Virus record (IMG/VR): IMGVR_UViG_3300025418_000125
Location: 1 to 43,077 of that record
Source: a virus
Direction: 5' to 3' (one strand)
Length of the DNA stretch: 43,077 nt
Shown here: piece by piece, positions 26,784 through 35,101 of the stretch
Layout: every line of letters begins with the position of its first letter
Position numbering within the stretch: the first letter of the stretch is position 1
Made by a program: the position numbers and the translations under genes
Notes under the pieces: generated by a model
The model's input: only the letters and a program-made list of their open reading frames with translations
Database searches by the model: none
Told to the model about the DNA's origin: nothing

Positions 26784-29700
26784 CTACTAAAGAATCGACA
26801 TTTGCTGTCGCTTGTTTATATGCTGCCTGTGCAGTTAAAGTGCGTGAATCACTTTCCCCGTAGGTGGTTCTAGCAGTATTCCAATTATCCAATGCAGATT
26901 GTTGCTTAGACAATGCTACATTAATTTGATCCAATTTCTTACTGTTGGCGACAACTTCCGATGCAGTTTGTGCTTGTTTACCTGCAAAGTTTGGAGCAGG
27001 AATCTTTGGATCTCCTAACAGTTTTGCAGTCTGAGCCTGTACAACTGCTGCTGTTTTGTTAGTACCTGTTGCTACTGTTGGTAATATAGTTTTGAACGGA
27101 CCGCCCAATCCCAAAGAACCCAATGCACTTGATATTTTAGATACAGTACTTGGGTTCATATTGGATGTTACGATACCAACTAAACCAGTAGATTCTAACT
27201 TATTAACTGAATTTTGAACTGTAGATATTACATTCTTAGATGAGGTAATTGATCCAGAAATGTTATTAATTACTGAATTGACCGAATTGACTTGTGGAAT
27301 ATCAGTAACCGTATTTTGTCCATTAGACACAATATTATTTAGACCAGCAAGACCACCCGGCACTCCTCCTAATATACTATCAGGGGTAGTTGTCGTTGTA
27401 GTAGTCGTAGAGCTTCCTCCTGTAGCGGTTACTAATTGGTTAATATCAGTAGAAGATGATCCTGCACTAACTGCTGAGTTTTTAGACAAATCCATAACAC
27501 CAGCAATGCTAGTCATAAACACTTGGTTAGATTTGTTTAAAGTAGTTTCTGCTTGTGAATATGTAGTGGGAACAACCGGAGCAACATCTGACACTGCCAC
27601 TTCTGCTTGAACTCCCTCATTTGCTGCGGCTAAACTAATAGGCACGTTTGCTTCATATGCTTTAAATGCAGAGATAACTTGATTGAAGGCACCCGCTGTA
27701 TTATCACTTAATCCTTTTAAGAAAGATTCCACGCTAGAAGTGTTTAATTTTTCTTCAATGTTAAGTGAAGCAAATAATCCACCAGACATTAAATCGTCAA
27801 TTGAAGAACTTATATTGTCATATGCGTTCGACACTTGATCTTCTAAGTTATTAACAGTTGAAGAAATCTTATCTTCAAGACCAGTAACGGTAGACGAAAT
27901 CTTATCTTCAACGTTATTGATTGTACCTGTAATAGAATCACCAATTGCTGATATGTTTTTACTGAATCCAGCAGTGTCTCCGGTGATTAATGACTTAACA
28001 GCACTTCCTGCATAGTTAAGCGTTGGCTTCAATCCAGCAACCGCAGTGCTCATAATCAAACCACCTGTCTGAGACATTGACTCTTTTCCAGTAATGATAC
28101 CCTTATTGACTAGTGTATCTTTTGCTTGGTTTAATAATGATGCTGCAATGTTTGTTTGTGTGCCCGTATTTTTAACTAAGTCTTGTAACGAGTTAACACC
28201 ATCTTTACCTGTGAATAAATTTGGAGTCATTGCTGCTTCTAAACTTTGTCCAGAATTAATTGCAGTGTTGATTGCGATATCAGCGCCTGGTTTCAAATGA
28301 CCAGATGTAACTAATTGCTGCGGAGTTAGACCCAAAGAACCAATAACTGCTTGTTTTCCGTTTGGCGTGTCAACTACCGCAACAGTTTGTTGCACCGCAC
28401 TTGCTGCAGGTCCATTTGCAACACTTACAGCCATTTGTGATACCATTGAAGAAGTAGTTGCAGGATCAATAGAACTTGAACTTGTTACTTGTGCTGTAGT
28501 AGGAACTGTTGTAACCAATGATGCACTTGTAGGATTTGCCGGGGCCGGTGGCAATGTTGAATTAACTTGCGTAACAGCAGGAGATGGAACTGATGCTACT
28601 GCATTACCTGAATTTAAATTAGTTTGTACATCAATACCCTTGTTTGCCGCGTCCCATGGAGCGTGTGCAGGAGCACGACTAACAATACTTAATAATTTCT
28701 TAGGTGCTGTTGCATATCCCACATTAGAATCATACAATGTATCGCTATGTTGTACTCTAGGTAACTGTTTGCCTGGCAATGGTAGTGTTGGGCAGATACC
28801 ACTGTTCATCAAAATCATTGGACCACCTTTAAGATATAATGATCCTAATGTAGATGTGATCCCAACATCATTACCTGCCAATACACTATAACTACCACCC
28901 ACATGTTCAGTATGCGTACCTAATACCGTAGTATTCATTGCTTTACCAGTGAAGTGTGTCGTATTTTCTTGGCTTTCAATATGTGTATTCTTACCAAAGA
29001 TATTTAAATCTCTACCTGCATTCATGTTGATATCTCTATCTGCATGTAAGTTTAAATCACCTTGTGTTCTAATGTTTACTGAGTTAGTTGAGTACATATC
29101 AATCGTACCCTCTTTGCCCAACTCAATGTAACTTTGTCCATTAGAATGCATAATGAACAATGTTTGTGCTGCATCGTTCAATAATATAGTATGGCCCAAT
29201 GCTGTACGAATTCTAACTAATTGGTCATTGCCCTCAACGTCACCGTCATCCATGACGAATGTATGTCCACCAACACGTCCGGTAACCTTTAAACTAGCAT
29301 CAGGTACTCCGCTATCATTGATTGCATCTTTAATCGTACTGTCTGTATAACCACCTGCATAGATTGGACGTCCTGGTGTACTGATACCAAATACTCTGCT
29401 TGGACTTTCACGTTGAGCACTTGATCCAATAGGACCTCTTTCAGGGTCACGCAATAAACCCTGAGAATTGTATATTGCCGCTTGATAACTATGTACTGGT
29501 CTAGGTTGATCTGATAATGTACCAGAAAAAGATTGTTTATCGTTTGCGTTGTTAATTTCACCAACAGGTAATTTTGGTGATCCACCGTAACTTGCTGCCT
29601 CTTGATTGTTTAATATAACTTTATCTGCTGCACCTATAGCAGGAACCATTTGATTTAACCCTGCTGAAGGGATGCAACCAATATAGTATCCAAAGTTAGG

Positions 29701-30054
29701 ATCACCGTTTGCAAACACACATAATACTTCCGTACCCAAATCAGGTGGTGTTGCCCACATACCATAACTATGCGGGTTGCCTGCAAAACTACCATAGTCA
29801 TTTTTGCTTGATTCGTTTGGAGTATAACCAAAGAAAGGACTCATATAGCTAATAGGTGCTGACCAATTAGATGTAATGTTTTCAGGATATGATCCGTTTA
29901 ATCTTTTTAAGATAACACGAATTCTTCCATTATGCAATGAGTCAACATTGTGAACTACTTTACCTATAATAGGGTGTGGATATAACGGCGAATTACCCCT
30001 GCCGTCTGTATACTCTCTAGGTATCTTATTTGGATTATTGGTGTTTTGTGTCAT
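26779..30054 (-). CDS. 5: gp5-like baseplate hub/spike protein, no lysozyme domain, long C-terminal extension
   Basis: A 1091-residue spike protein. Residues 1-130 resemble the gp5/VgrG OB-fold domain (PIIGKVVHNVDSLHNGRIRV; later GTEVLCVFANGDPNFGYYIG). Residues about 255-405 form the triple-stranded beta-helix needle: GRVGGHTFVMDDGD, LGHTILLNDAAQTLFIMHSN, then short-period repeats such as NLHADRDINMNAGRDLNIFG. The T4 gp5 lysozyme domain between OB-fold and needle is absent; I see no Glu-Asp-Thr catalytic triad context there. Beyond the needle is a 680-residue Ser/Thr/Ala/Val-rich tail with heptad-like repeats (GLEDKISSTVNNLEDQ near 720-740) and a final helix. AGGTGA lies before the ATG with good spacing. 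It follows the hub-like gene by 11 bases and precedes gp25. Confidence 0.88.
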   Translation of the reverse strand: MTQNTNNPNKIPREYTDGRGNSPLYPHPIIGKVVHNVDSLHNGRIRVILKRLNGSYPENITSNWSAPISYMSPFFGYTPNESSKNDYGSFAGNPHSYGMWATPPDLGTEVLCVFANGDPNFGYYIGCIPSAGLNQMVPAIGAADKVILNNQEAASYGGSPKLPVGEINNANDKQSFSGTLSDQPRPVHSYQAAIYNSQGLLRDPERGPIGSSAQRESPSRVFGISTPGRPIYAGGYTDSTIKDAINDSGVPDASLKVTGRVGGHTFVMDDGDVEGNDQLVRIRTALGHTILLNDAAQTLFIMHSNGQSYIELGKEGTIDMYSTNSVNIRTQGDLNLHADRDINMNAGRDLNIFGKNTHIESQENTTHFTGKAMNTTVLGTHTEHVGGSYSVLAGNDVGITSTLGSLYLKGGPMILMNSGICPTLPLPGKQLPRVQHSDTLYDSNVGYATAPKKLLSIVSRAPAHAPWDAANKGIDVQTNLNSGNAVASVPSPAVTQVNSTLPPAPANPTSASLVTTVPTTAQVTSSSSIDPATTSSMVSQMAVSVANGPAASAVQQTVAVVDTPNGKQAVIGSLGLTPQQLVTSGHLKPGADIAINTAINSGQSLEAAMTPNLFTGKDGVNSLQDLVKNTGTQTNIAASLLNQAKDTLVNKGIITGKESMSQTGGLIMSTAVAGLKPTLNYAGSAVKSLITGDTAGFSKNISAIGDSITGTINNVEDKISSTVTGLEDKISSTVNNLEDQVSNAYDNISSSIDDLMSGGLFASLNIEEKLNTSSVESFLKGLSDNTAGAFNQVISAFKAYEANVPISLAAANEGVQAEVAVSDVAPVVPTTYSQAETTLNKSNQVFMTSIAGVMDLSKNSAVSAGSSSTDINQLVTATGGSSTTTTTTTTPDSILGGVPGGLAGLNNIVSNGQNTVTDIPQVNSVNSVINNISGSITSSKNVISTVQNSVNKLESTGLVGIVTSNMNPSTVSKISSALGSLGLGGPFKTILPTVATGTNKTAAVVQAQTAKLLGDPKIPAPNFAGKQAQTASEVVANSKKLDQINVALSKQQSALDNWNTARTTYGESDSRTLTAQAAYKQATANVDSLVA

Positions 30055-30065
30055 ATCGTTTCACC

Positions 30066-32582
30066 TTAATTTCGTGAACTGTCTGTTTGTACTTTTGGTT
30101 TTGTAGGTGTATCACTGTCCCAGCCATTGCCTACACCGGGATCAAATTTACCAAACGTGGGAGTTGCGCTAGTACTACTAGTAGTAGTATTACTAGTAGT
30201 AGTTGATTCAGTATCAGTGTTTCTTTCATCAGTTGGTGTTGACACGTTTACAGTATTATTACTATTGAACGGTGGCAACACTGTTTTCAAATCTTGTGTG
30301 AACAGACCTTTACTAAAGTGACTTTTCAATGAAAGCAACATGTAAATCATTCTATTCCCGGTCATCTTTTTAATTTCAGGTGTATAGTTCCAAAAAGTAA
30401 TGTCATTGTTTGGTCTTAGTAATCCATCATTCGTTTGATAATTATAATCTTTTACTTGACTAAATCCCAATTCAATAAACACTTGACCTGATGCAGGGTT
30501 AATGGTATAATCTTCACCGTATGTTTTTTGTGTTATGATTTGATAGATACTTGCTTCTGACGTCATCAAATAATCAGGATCACCTAAGATTTTAATCTGT
30601 GCATGTAAACTATCATATGGGCTATACAATGATGTTTTTACTGTATTGACTGTTTCTTTTGAATTTGGTAAACTACCTGTAGGTGATGAATCAGTTGTGG
30701 TAGTTGGATGAACCGGTGAAGGATCATCATATTGATTTGTACTGTTAGCTATTGCACTATTTGCTGCGGCAGTCACATAATATAACATATTGTATGATTG
30801 CTCGTATGATAGTATTTCTTTGTTTTGACCACTGTACCAATAATCATATCTCTTGTATGGTCCCTTGTATGTGGTAGTGCTGCCAATAGCAAGTGCTCTA
30901 ACATACGGTATCTCTTTTTGTTGAATAACAAATGTGATACTATAGGCAAACCGATTTGATTTCTTGTCGATGCCCTTGATTTTTACCGATGGTGTAATAT
31001 GATACCAATATAAAGGTTCTGGTTTGTTATTAACGACTGCATCTCTATCAGTTGATTTAACTTTATCAAGTTGTTCTTTATCCACAACTTTTAATGCTGA
31101 AATAATGTATTCACTTTGAGTAATGATTTGGTCAATAATCTTATACCAAGATACACCCGGTGCAGCAGTAATTTGACGCTGTTGTTTTACAACTTCGGCG
31201 CTTGCACTTTCTGACAAACGAACATTAATACCAAGAGAACTCAAAACAGCAGATTCTGGTGGTTCGGGTTGTCCTGAAGGCATAGGAGTTTTATCAACCA
31301 AATAGTGATTTTTATCAATCAACAAGGCTGATGCTATTTTAGAATTCTTCTCAAACTTGATGAAGAACTCATTAGGAATCTCTTGATTTTTATCAGGACC
31401 TGATAAAACTCGTTCACTTGCATTAAATGCAGCAGCTAGTTTATTCAATGCATCTTCAACAGTAGTAGCTGAAACAGTAGTTGCTTCTCTAAAGTTACTA
31501 ATTGTTTTACTGGTTGCAATATATTCAGGAGTTAGTTTTGCATTGATTTCGTATACGGTTAGTTTATTCTCTAACTTAAAATTCATCTTAATGATTTGAA
31601 TTGGGAAATAGCGAATCAGTGTTTTATCGTTTGTTTGAATCACACCGTTATTATCATATCCCACAAATTCAATTGCTAACAAGTAATGTTGATACAATGC
31701 ATTGATTGGATTGTTGATATCCATTCGTTTGTTTTCTCTTTTCTGCATTTCAATAGCTGCGTTGACTAAATTATCAGAAAAGTTAATGGCATAAGGTTCC
31801 ATTATTTGAAATTTGAAATCATAAGATGTAGTAGAGATACCAGTTACTTTTTCACTAACGATTGTTTGTATCTCCAAATTATCTATGTACAAATCTAGGT
31901 CAAAATACCTACTACGATTTGAATCTATTCCCGGAGTTATTCCACCGCTTTTAACAATCAATGTTAAGTTCTTTAAGTTCCATGTTCCTGTATCTTGGTA
32001 GATATTGAATTCGCTTATTGGAACCATATACAAACTTAAACGATACGTAGAACTAGTGAATTTGCTTAGCGGATTAGTTGGGCGTTGTGCTGTCGCTGAT
32101 GCAGGTGTAATGTTTGCTTGTTTTTTAGTTGGAGTTACTGGTCTCTTGTCAGTGACAACTACAGTGTCAATTGGTGAATCATCTTCACTTTTATTTTGTG
32201 TTGGAGCTGACTTTGCCTGATTGGATTTTGCACTTGTAATAGCATTTGAAATATCTTTATCCAAAGAACTTTTGGTTATTTTTTTAGATATAGAGGTGAT
32301 ACTTCCCCATTCTGCATCAAATGTATTAGCATCATCACCACTAAGACTTTCAAAGATAGCTACACCCTTATCTTCAAAATTACCTGCGTTAGTACTTACG
32401 GTACTTTTGAAATTAGCAAAATCAGATGATAACTTTTGAAGGTTCGCTGAATATCCAGGATCAGTTGAATTTGCTTTTAAGTTAATAAATTGATTGGTGT
32501 AGTTATTGTACTGTGCCAATGCAGTATTAGCATAGTTTTGGTATTGACTTAAAAATGAGAGTGCCTCGTTGCTCAACGCCAT
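30066..32582 (-). CDS. Large baseplate hub-like protein (possible gp27 counterpart)
   Basis: An 838-residue structural protein I cannot place with certainty. Residues 1-115 are helical and Gln/Asn/Ser-rich (EALSFLSQYQNYANTALAQY); 115-170 is a polar linker. From about 165 a folded core begins (STYRLSLYMVPISEFNIYQD), followed by mixed strands and helices. VSWYKIIDQIITQSEYIISA and PLYWYHITPSVKIKGIDKKS (about 480-540) recall the hub domains of gp27/gpD-type proteins. The last 60 residues are Thr/Ser/Asn repeats. T4 gp27 is about half this length and sits on gp5; the position directly before gp5 and the absence of another gp27 candidate in the window support that role, as inference. AGGAA precedes the ATG. 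Confidence 0.5.
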   Translation of the reverse strand: MALSNEALSFLSQYQNYANTALAQYNNYTNQFINLKANSTDPGYSANLQKLSSDFANFKSTVSTNAGNFEDKGVAIFESLSGDDANTFDAEWGSITSISKKITKSSLDKDISNAITSAKSNQAKSAPTQNKSEDDSPIDTVVVTDKRPVTPTKKQANITPASATAQRPTNPLSKFTSSTYRLSLYMVPISEFNIYQDTGTWNLKNLTLIVKSGGITPGIDSNRSRYFDLDLYIDNLEIQTIVSEKVTGISTTSYDFKFQIMEPYAINFSDNLVNAAIEMQKRENKRMDINNPINALYQHYLLAIEFVGYDNNGVIQTNDKTLIRYFPIQIIKMNFKLENKLTVYEINAKLTPEYIATSKTISNFREATTVSATTVEDALNKLAAAFNASERVLSGPDKNQEIPNEFFIKFEKNSKIASALLIDKNHYLVDKTPMPSGQPEPPESAVLSSLGINVRLSESASAEVVKQQRQITAAPGVSWYKIIDQIITQSEYIISALKVVDKEQLDKVKSTDRDAVVNNKPEPLYWYHITPSVKIKGIDKKSNRFAYSITFVIQQKEIPYVRALAIGSTTTYKGPYKRYDYWYSGQNKEILSYEQSYNMLYYVTAAANSAIANSTNQYDDPSPVHPTTTTDSSPTGSLPNSKETVNTVKTSLYSPYDSLHAQIKILGDPDYLMTSEASIYQIITQKTYGEDYTINPASGQVFIELGFSQVKDYNYQTNDGLLRPNNDITFWNYTPEIKKMTGNRMIYMLLSLKSHFSKGLFTQDLKTVLPPFNSNNTVNVSTPTDERNTDTESTTTSNTTTSSTSATPTFGKFDPGVGNGWDSDTPTKPKVQTDSSRN

Positions 32583-32583
32583 G

Positions 32584-32883
32584 TTATATTCCTAAAGCAG
32601 TTTGTAGGTTTGACAATTGTGGAATATAAATTGATGTACCCTCAACAAAATCAAATAAAGGATCTTTAAGTTTGTTAGGATTTCTTTGTGAGAATACCCA
32701 CCACAATCTACTATCCTTGTATAAGTCATAGGCTAGTAGATCAGGTCTTAAATGATATGTAGTGTTTATAATCCAAAGGGTATCAGTGTTATCTGGAAGA
32801 ATACTAACATTAATCATAATGTCTAAGAATTGTCCATTGTAAACATCAGTGTTGTAATATGGACTAGTTTGTGGATAAGTCAT
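32584..32883 (-). CDS. 53: Baseplate wedge protein gp53-like
   Basis: A 99-residue protein matching the conserved part of T4 gp53 (about 196 residues), which joins gp6 and gp25 in the wedge. The diagnostic segment is YHLRPDLLAYDLYKDSRLWW, followed by VFSQRNPNKLKDPLFDFVEG and TSIYIPQLSNLQ, the 'W-WVF...NP...DPl.D...Gt.IyIP' pattern of the family with its LysM-like end. It is shorter than T4 gp53, having only a brief strand-rich N-terminus. Its ATG overlaps the stop of the tube-cap gene (TAATG), and the next gene starts after one base, so the three are translated together. Confidence 0.88.
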   Translation of the reverse strand: MTYPQTSPYYNTDVYNGQFLDIMINVSILPDNTDTLWIINTTYHLRPDLLAYDLYKDSRLWWVFSQRNPNKLKDPLFDFVEGTSIYIPQLSNLQTALGI

Positions 32884-34037
32884 TACCAGAATCCTCCAGA
32901 GTTTCGTTGCGATCCTCTCAACAAGCTACCAGTTGCATAATCTTTCAAACTGAACTGATTACTTACGTTGTCTCGTGACACAACAGGTAAGCATGTAATT
33001 GATAATTGAATTTTTGTCGGTACATATGTTGAATAACCAGTAGATACAATATTAAACACTGGTTCACTAGATTTACCACCTGAGTTTAAATTTGCATGTA
33101 ATAGTCTAGTTGCAACAAAATCTAGACCAGGACTAAACGAAGCATTACCCTGAACACCAACGGTAGTTCCTAGTTGAGTTTTGGTTGCAGATGTTGCTCT
33201 AATATAATCAACATCGTTTGGTAATGTATAATTGAATGAACTGATTAGCATTGGGTGTTTGTTAAATTGAAACTCACCATATCCATCAAGATATACTAAT
33301 GGTGGGGGAGTACCTGCTCTTGGTTCAGTATCTTTTCCATAGAACATTTTAGTTGCTGATTTTAAGAAATGTATCACAGCTAACATGTATGTAGCCTCAT
33401 TGTTGTCCTGTGCAGTAAAATCACATGTAATTTGAACTTCATCAACGTTACTGTTTCGATAAAAGTACATTTTATAGTTTGAATGAGTCAATTCTGCTGG
33501 ATCATAGTTTGCACGATATGCAGTTTGTATAGTTGGTGTGTATGGAAAAACAATACCACCTGTAAGTTTTAATGGGTACAACAAGTCGTTTGTACCAGCG
33601 GCGTTATATAAGTAGTTAGTTCCAGACTTCAAACTTAATTTGACTCTCCAATCACTGATAGGAGAAGGAGCAGTTTCTTTTGATTTTAACACTGCCGGAC
33701 TAAATGACGGTGAACTTGAATTTGAGGGGTCACTTGCCGCAGTTTGTCCATAAGTACTAGCACTTGTACTATTATATGTTTGGTACTGGCCACTAGCGTC
33801 AGTTATCAATGTTGACCCGTCAGCAAAAGTCTGAGTTATAGAACCATCTCTATTTGTCACCGTTGACACGGGGACTTCTTGTTGTGTAGTAGGAGTATTA
33901 GGCGCAGCCGTAGCTGCAGGAGCCTGAGTACTAGTAACAGTTACTGGACTATTTGTTGTTTTTGTGGTCGTTGTGGATGCATTGGCATTTGCTTTCGCTG
34001 CTGCCGGGTCTGAGTTAGAAACTGTTGGATCTGCCAT
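32883..34037 (-). CDS. gp48/gp54-like baseplate tail-tube cap
   Basis: A 384-residue protein. Residues 1-125 are low-complexity Thr/Ala/Ser/Pro/Gln (ANASTTTTKTTNSPVTVTST) and probably disordered. From about 128 the conserved domain begins with SDWRVKLSLKSGTNYLYN and continues LTGGIVFPYTPTIQTAYRAN, NNEATYMLAVIHFLKSATKM and GTPPPLVYLDGYGEFQFNKH, then LPNDVDYIRA. I recall this pattern from the gp48/gp54 tube-initiator proteins of T4-like cyanophages; they share the tail-tube fold and link the hub to the tube. It cannot be assigned to gp48 or gp54 by sequence alone. It is the first gene of the minus-strand tail operon and has its own late box 23 bases upstream and GAGGT in its leader. Confidence 0.8.
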   Translation of the reverse strand: MADPTVSNSDPAAAKANANASTTTTKTTNSPVTVTSTQAPAATAAPNTPTTQQEVPVSTVTNRDGSITQTFADGSTLITDASGQYQTYNSTSASTYGQTAASDPSNSSSPSFSPAVLKSKETAPSPISDWRVKLSLKSGTNYLYNAAGTNDLLYPLKLTGGIVFPYTPTIQTAYRANYDPAELTHSNYKMYFYRNSNVDEVQITCDFTAQDNNEATYMLAVIHFLKSATKMFYGKDTEPRAGTPPPLVYLDGYGEFQFNKHPMLISSFNYTLPNDVDYIRATSATKTQLGTTVGVQGNASFSPGLDFVATRLLHANLNSGGKSSEPVFNIVSTGYSTYVPTKIQLSITCLPVVSRDNVSNQFSLKDYATGSLLRGSQRNSGGFW

Positions 34038-34060
34038 GGTGAATATACCTCTACTAAATA

Positions 34061-34068
34061 TATTTATC
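34061..34068 (-). promoter_or_regulatory. Late promoter box GATAAATA of the tail operon
   Basis: The minus strand reads GATAAATA followed by TATTTAG. It lies 23 bases before the tube-cap ATG at 34037 and a GAGGT ribosome-binding match sits between them. It is the first possible late start for the 34-kb minus-strand structural block, back-to-back with the sigma70-like promoter of gp55. Confidence 0.6.
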
Positions 34069-34099
34069 GCATCAAAAAACCCCCATTTTTACCGTAATC

Positions 34100-34117
34100 T
34101 GTTGCATTTCTGCAACA
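34100..34117. other. Hairpin in the gp55 promoter spacer
   Basis: TGTTGCA (34100-34106) and TGCAACA (34111-34117) form a perfect 7-bp inverted repeat around the four bases TTTC. It overlaps the -35 hexamer and spacer of the predicted gp55 promoter. It could be an operator for a repressor or a stem in the divergent region; there is no T-run on either side to make it a good terminator. Confidence 0.5.
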
Positions 34118-34130
34118 AAAGTATTACAAT
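34102..34130 (+). promoter_or_regulatory. Sigma70-like promoter for gp55/gp47/gp46
   Basis: TTGCAT at 34102-34107 and TACAAT at 34125-34130 are separated by exactly 17 bases, close to the bacterial TTGACA/TATAAT consensus. The predicted start near 34137 leaves a leader of about 19 bases that includes GGAG eight bases before the gp55 ATG at 34156. This would allow the unmodified host polymerase to make gp55 before late transcription begins. Confidence 0.6.
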
Positions 34131-34155
34131 ATCTACATCATAATAACGGAGAACT

Positions 34156-35049
34156 ATGAGCCTCATACCACATAAAAAGCCGGTTAACTACCTAAATAAT
34201 AAAGACATTCTAAAAGAGATTCACACAAGTAAAAACGCATATTGTTCATTCAAAGACCCATCGGATCATAGATATGACTATATCGTTGACATGCCCACTG
34301 AAACTCTTGAAAAGAGTTTTGAACATATGCAGAAACCTGAAATTATTCAGGAAGCAAAAGAAACTCGTGCTACACGACTAAGTGTTGAAACTGGTGAAAA
34401 AGTAAACCCAGAAGATATCAAAGACACCGACTTAGTATTTCGTGTCATGACCTGGGATCATATTCCAGTCGCACCAAAAGCTCCGCGAAAAGTGGACAAA
34501 AAGAAAACAGCAAAAGATATCTTTTCGTTTGAAGAAGATCCAGATGAAATCTTTTCTGACCTAGAAGACACAACTACCAAACAAGAAATTGACGACATGG
34601 TTCATGTCAAAGTAAACTTCCCACCATTTCAACATTACAAGTTTACCCGCGGTGGCAACATCAAATGTGTGGGTAAGAGTCATTGGATTGGTGATTTGAA
34701 AACAGGCGAATTTTCAAAAGATCACGGACAAATCACTAACAAACTAGCACGTATGTACATTATGATGTGTGAAAAATATGCTATGAAATTTAATTGGCGT
34801 GGGTACACATACAACGATGAGATGCGTAACAGCGCCATTCTACAGCTTACGTATGTTGGCTTGCGCTTTAATGAAGCTAAATCGGCTAATCCATTCGCAT
34901 ATTATACAGCGGCTATCACAAACAGTTTCTGCCGTGTGTTGAATAGTGAGAAGCGTAACCAAAACATTCGTGATGACATCTTAGAACTAAACGGGCTTAA
35001 CCCAAGTTGGACTCGTCAAGGTATCACTGCCGGTTCATACGAAGAATAA
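34156..35049 (+). CDS. 55: Late transcription sigma factor gp55, enlarged
   Basis: A 297-residue homologue of T4 gp55 (185 residues), the sigma-like protein that directs host RNA polymerase to late TATAAATA promoters. The N-terminus NYLNNKDILKEIHTSKNAY matches the T4 start, and the sigma region-2-like core lies at about 200-275: LARMYIMMCEKYAMKFNWRG, YNDEMRNSAILQLTYVGLRF, then ANPFAYYTAAITNSFCRVLN and EKRNQN. Between them is an insertion of more than 100 residues with an acidic segment (EEDPDEIFSDLED near 138-150) that T4 gp55 lacks. The T4 C-terminal clamp-binding SLDFLYE is not seen here; the protein ends in PSWTRQGITAGSYEE. A good ribosome site (GGAG) precedes it. An 11-bp hairpin follows its stop. 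Confidence 0.92.
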   Translation: MSLIPHKKPVNYLNNKDILKEIHTSKNAYCSFKDPSDHRYDYIVDMPTETLEKSFEHMQKPEIIQEAKETRATRLSVETGEKVNPEDIKDTDLVFRVMTWDHIPVAPKAPRKVDKKKTAKDIFSFEEDPDEIFSDLEDTTTKQEIDDMVHVKVNFPPFQHYKFTRGGNIKCVGKSHWIGDLKTGEFSKDHGQITNKLARMYIMMCEKYAMKFNWRGYTYNDEMRNSAILQLTYVGLRFNEAKSANPFAYYTAAITNSFCRVLNSEKRNQNIRDDILELNGLNPSWTRQGITAGSYEE

Positions 35050-35057
35050 ATTTAACC

Positions 35058-35083
35058 ATAGGGATTGCTTTTGTAGTCCCTAT
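35058..35083 (+). terminator. Hairpin after gp55
   Basis: An 11-bp stem (ATAGGGATTGC with GTAGTCCCTAT, two G-T pairs) closes a TTTT loop and is followed by TCCTTTATAC. It lies in the 52-base gap between gp55 and gp47. The downstream T-run is short and broken, so it is more likely a partial terminator or RNA-stability element than a full stop. Confidence 0.55.
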
Positions 35084-35101
35084 TCCTTTATACTAACACT
35101 T

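Noticed and set aside
28367-28891. A 174-codon plus-strand frame opposite the gp5 extension, and a 116-codon one at 27260-27610
   Set aside because: Both are antisense to the Ser/Thr/Ala-rich tail of gp5, whose skewed codons leave the opposite strand open. They have no ribosome sites or recognisable motifs.
26779-30054. A lysozyme domain in gp5 as in T4
   Set aside because: The stretch between the OB-fold and the needle is too short and has no lysozyme-like Glu-Asp-Thr arrangement.
30127-30230. CRISPR-like or microsatellite array near 30170-30200
   Set aside because: The repeated triplets encode the Thr/Ser-rich end of the hub-like protein; there are no constant repeats with unique spacers.
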